From: JAFGGT01 sp036733165
GTDB taxonomy: Archaea > Methanobacteriota_B > Thermococci > Methanofastidiosales > NM3
Length of the DNA stretch: 32,559 nucleotides
Assembly: GCA_036733165.1 (NCBI GenBank)
Contig: DAINBB010000019.1
Coordinates: 1 to 32,559, forward strand
Direction: 5' to 3'
Shown here: positions 31,235 to 32,559 of the stretch, piece by piece
Position numbering within the stretch: position 1 is the first letter of the stretch
Layout: every line of letters begins with the position of its first letter
The notes under the pieces: model-generated
The model's database searches: none
The model's input: the letters and a program-made list of their open reading frames with translations, nothing else
What the model was told of the DNA's origin: nothing
Made by a program: the position numbers and the translations under genes

Positions 31235-31680
31235 CAAAGGTCGATGATATTGACAAGCAGATAATTAATGTCTTGAACAAGGATGCCAGATTATCTTACC
31301 GCGAGATAGCGCATATTCTAAATTTGTCAGTTGGGACCGTCTCCCACAGGGTCAAGAGGATGGAGGAGAGCGGGATTATCCTCGGTTACTACCCGCACGT
31401 AGACCCTGAGAAGGTGGGATACGACTTCAAGTCCATAATATTTCTCAACATCTCCAAGGGCAAGCTGAGAAAGGTGGAGGAAAAGATCAGTGAATACACC
31501 AATGTTCTCGGAGTCTACGACGTGACCGGCGACTACGATGCGGTGATAATAGGAAGATTCATGAACAGGAGCCACCTCAACCAGTTCGTCAAGGAGGTCC
31601 AGACGATACAGTACATCGAGAGGACCACCACATCTGTGGTGCTCAACACGTTGAAGGAAGATATCAAGATCGAGTTCTAG
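31231..31680 (+). CDS. Lrp/AsnC-family transcriptional regulator
   Basis: 149 residues. The N-terminal helix-turn-helix (about 5-50) reads DDIDKQIINVLNKDARLSY, then REIAHILNLSVGTVSHRVKRM, the latter including the recognition helix. A hinge and the RAM ligand-binding/oligomerisation domain (about 65-145) follow, with VYDVTGDYDAVIIGRF as the core. These regulators respond to amino acids or related metabolites and often control nearby metabolic genes. Carbamate kinase upstream and homoserine dehydrogenase downstream are candidate targets (inference). The start ATG 31231 overlaps the short upstream ORF. The 3' end overlaps the convergent DUF998 gene by 17 nt, the longest tail overlap in the window. 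Confidence 0.93.
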   Translation: MTKVDDIDKQIINVLNKDARLSYREIAHILNLSVGTVSHRVKRMEESGIILGYYPHVDPEKVGYDFKSIIFLNISKGKLRKVEEKISEYTNVLGVYDVTGDYDAVIIGRFMNRSHLNQFVKEVQTIQYIERTTTSVVLNTLKEDIKIEF

Positions 31681-32257
31681 CGTGTCCTATCATCTTTATT
31701 CCCATTATGACGCTGAACGGGATGATAAACGCTATTGAGGTTGCCTCGGGGATCGCCCCGGCGCTTCCGGGCCAGGGAATCGCCCACATCGTTCCACCCC
31801 CTATGCCTAATATGCAGAAGATGGCACCAACATTCTTTCTTTCTATCAGGTATCCTATCCCAACTATCAGCATCGATATCATGGACAACACGAAGAACAT
31901 GACGGAAACGATGTAGTGGTAAGGGCTGTAGTCCTCCGTGAACACGCCGATGAGCATCAATGATACCCCTGCCACGAGAAAAGTGGCCTTTCCCATCCTG
32001 AATATCGGCTTATCATCGAGATATAGCACCATGCCGATGGCGACGAGGACCGTAAGGATGCCCGAGATTATCAGTCCACTGTTGAAAAAAGCTGCGGACC
32101 CGCTGTGAACGCCAAGGTCGCTCAACCAATTGTCCTGCCATGTGAACCATTCCGCCTTGCTTATGGCAATTGAGATGGCCGCTGTGGAAATGACAGGGAC
32201 CGAAATGGCCGACGCTCCGGAAAGAAGCATCAATCTGTACTTGGTCTTCGGGTCCAT
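31664..32257 (-). CDS. DUF998-family integral membrane protein
   Basis: 197 residues from ATG 32257 with six predicted membrane helices. The first loop carries TWQDNWLSDLGVHSGSAAFFNSGLI, close to the N-x-(I/L)-S-D-L-G signature of DUF998 (PF06197), and a later EDYSPYHYIVSVMFF loop is also family-like. The function of the family is unknown. The frame is open back to 32368, but that part overlaps homoserine dehydrogenase. A TATA-like AATATTTTTATC (minus strand, plus-strand 32279-32290) lies about 27 nt before ATG 32257, so the shorter start is chosen and the transcript is probably leaderless. Confidence 0.75.
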   Translation of the reverse strand: MDPKTKYRLMLLSGASAISVPVISTAAISIAISKAEWFTWQDNWLSDLGVHSGSAAFFNSGLIISGILTVLVAIGMVLYLDDKPIFRMGKATFLVAGVSLMLIGVFTEDYSPYHYIVSVMFFVLSMISMLIVGIGYLIERKNVGAIFCILGIGGGTMWAIPWPGSAGAIPEATSIAFIIPFSVIMGIKMIGHARTRS

Positions 32258-32288
32258 GATAAAGAAAGGAATGGAAAAGATAAAAATA

Positions 32289-32559
32289 TTAGTATATCGC
32301 CCTTCTGTGCCTGTGCATCTCCAATAGGTCGTAGAGCATGGCGTACCCCGCCGACCTTCCGCCCGCACCTGGACCTATCACGGTCACGGTGTCCGTCGTG
32401 TCGGTCTCGTAGGTGATGGCGTTGGTCACACCATGGATGTGGTACAGCGGGTCCTTCCTGTCCAGCCATTCAGGCTTCACGGACGCCTTCAGTTCCCCAT
32501 CCTCGTAATAGAGCGAGGCCACGAGCTTTATCCTCTTGCCATCATCGCTGGCGGCCTTT
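32289..32559 (-). CDS. hom: Homoserine dehydrogenase, C-terminal part (runs off the window)
   Basis: The minus-strand frame is open from the window end to TAA at 32289-32291, giving about 89 residues. It contains the run DPLYHIHGVTNAITYETD and the near-terminal VIGPGAGGRSAGYAML, the well-known homoserine dehydrogenase C-terminal signature in which the GPGAGG turn contacts substrate and cofactor. The enzyme reduces aspartate semialdehyde to homoserine on the path to threonine and methionine. It ends immediately after this motif (DLLEMHRHRRAIY), with no ACT domain, so it is the short, probably non-feedback-regulated form. The 5' end lies outside the window. Confidence 0.9.
   Translation of the reverse strand, partial: KAASDDGKRIKLVASLYYEDGELKASVKPEWLDRKDPLYHIHGVTNAITYETDTTDTVTVIGPGAGGRSAGYAMLYDLLEMHRHRRAIY

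Noticed and set aside
32258..32368. N-terminal extension of the DUF998 protein
   Set aside because: It would overlap homoserine dehydrogenase. ATG 32257 fits the family start and the TATA spacing.
1..32559. Insertion sequence or integrase explaining the glycan locus
   Set aside because: No transposase, integrase, terminal inverted repeats or tRNA-linked attachment site is visible.

Overview
This window looks like archaeal chromosome. It carries aIF1A, a RIO1 kinase and a Dim2/Pno1-type KH protein side by side. It also has a tungsten-type aldehyde ferredoxin oxidoreductase, an archaeosortase-like protein, and TATA boxes about 24-30 nt ahead of many start codons. Heavy use of AGG (Arg) and ATA (Ile) with this gene set suggests a Thermoplasmatota-like euryarchaeon (inference; no rRNA gene is present to settle it).

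About 1-19.7 kb is a large surface-glycan locus. It opens with the tail of a glycosyltransferase, followed by two FemAB/GNAT-fold transferases, a Wzx/MATE-type flippase, a GT4 glycosyltransferase with a one-base frameshift, and a third FemAB-like gene. Next come a GT-C (GT39-like) membrane glycosyltransferase with a C-terminal soluble domain, a GT2 polyprenyl-phosphate sugar synthase, and an operon pairing a HAD phosphatase with a UbiA-like membrane protein. Two small membrane proteins follow. A nucleotide-sugar set comes next: gmd, a DegT-fold enzyme with His replacing the catalytic Lys (a sugar 3-dehydratase rather than an aminotransferase), and a GDP-fucose/GDP-colitose synthase. Together these predict GDP-colitose and/or GDP-fucose. 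The synthase gene leads into an overlapping DMT-type flippase subunit and GT2, then a second GT39-like enzyme, which resembles an Arn/Gtr-style lipid-linked sugar transfer module. WecB closes the section.

About 19.9-23.4 kb is the most unusual part. A secreted protein has a 13-unit PPTTx stalk and a sortase-like C-terminal tail. It is followed by an exosortase-family protein with the Cys/Arg/His triad, and a processive GT2 coupled to it by an ATGA overlap. The exosortase and GT2 look most like the XrtG/XrtG-associated GT2 pair known from Gram-positive bacteria. Four 13-bp direct repeats sit immediately upstream of the exosortase TATA box.

About 23.4-32.6 kb is mostly core metabolism and information processing: pyrE, the aIF1A-rio1-dim2 operon, a four-cluster ferredoxin with aldehyde ferredoxin oxidoreductase, a plant-type asparaginase/isoaspartyl peptidase, one more GT2 in an AT-rich neighbourhood, carbamate kinase, an Lrp/AsnC regulator preceded by a coupled 23-codon ORF, a DUF998 membrane protein, and the C-terminus of homoserine dehydrogenase. 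No gap without a gene exceeds 300 bases. I saw no tRNA, rRNA, CRISPR array or insertion sequence.
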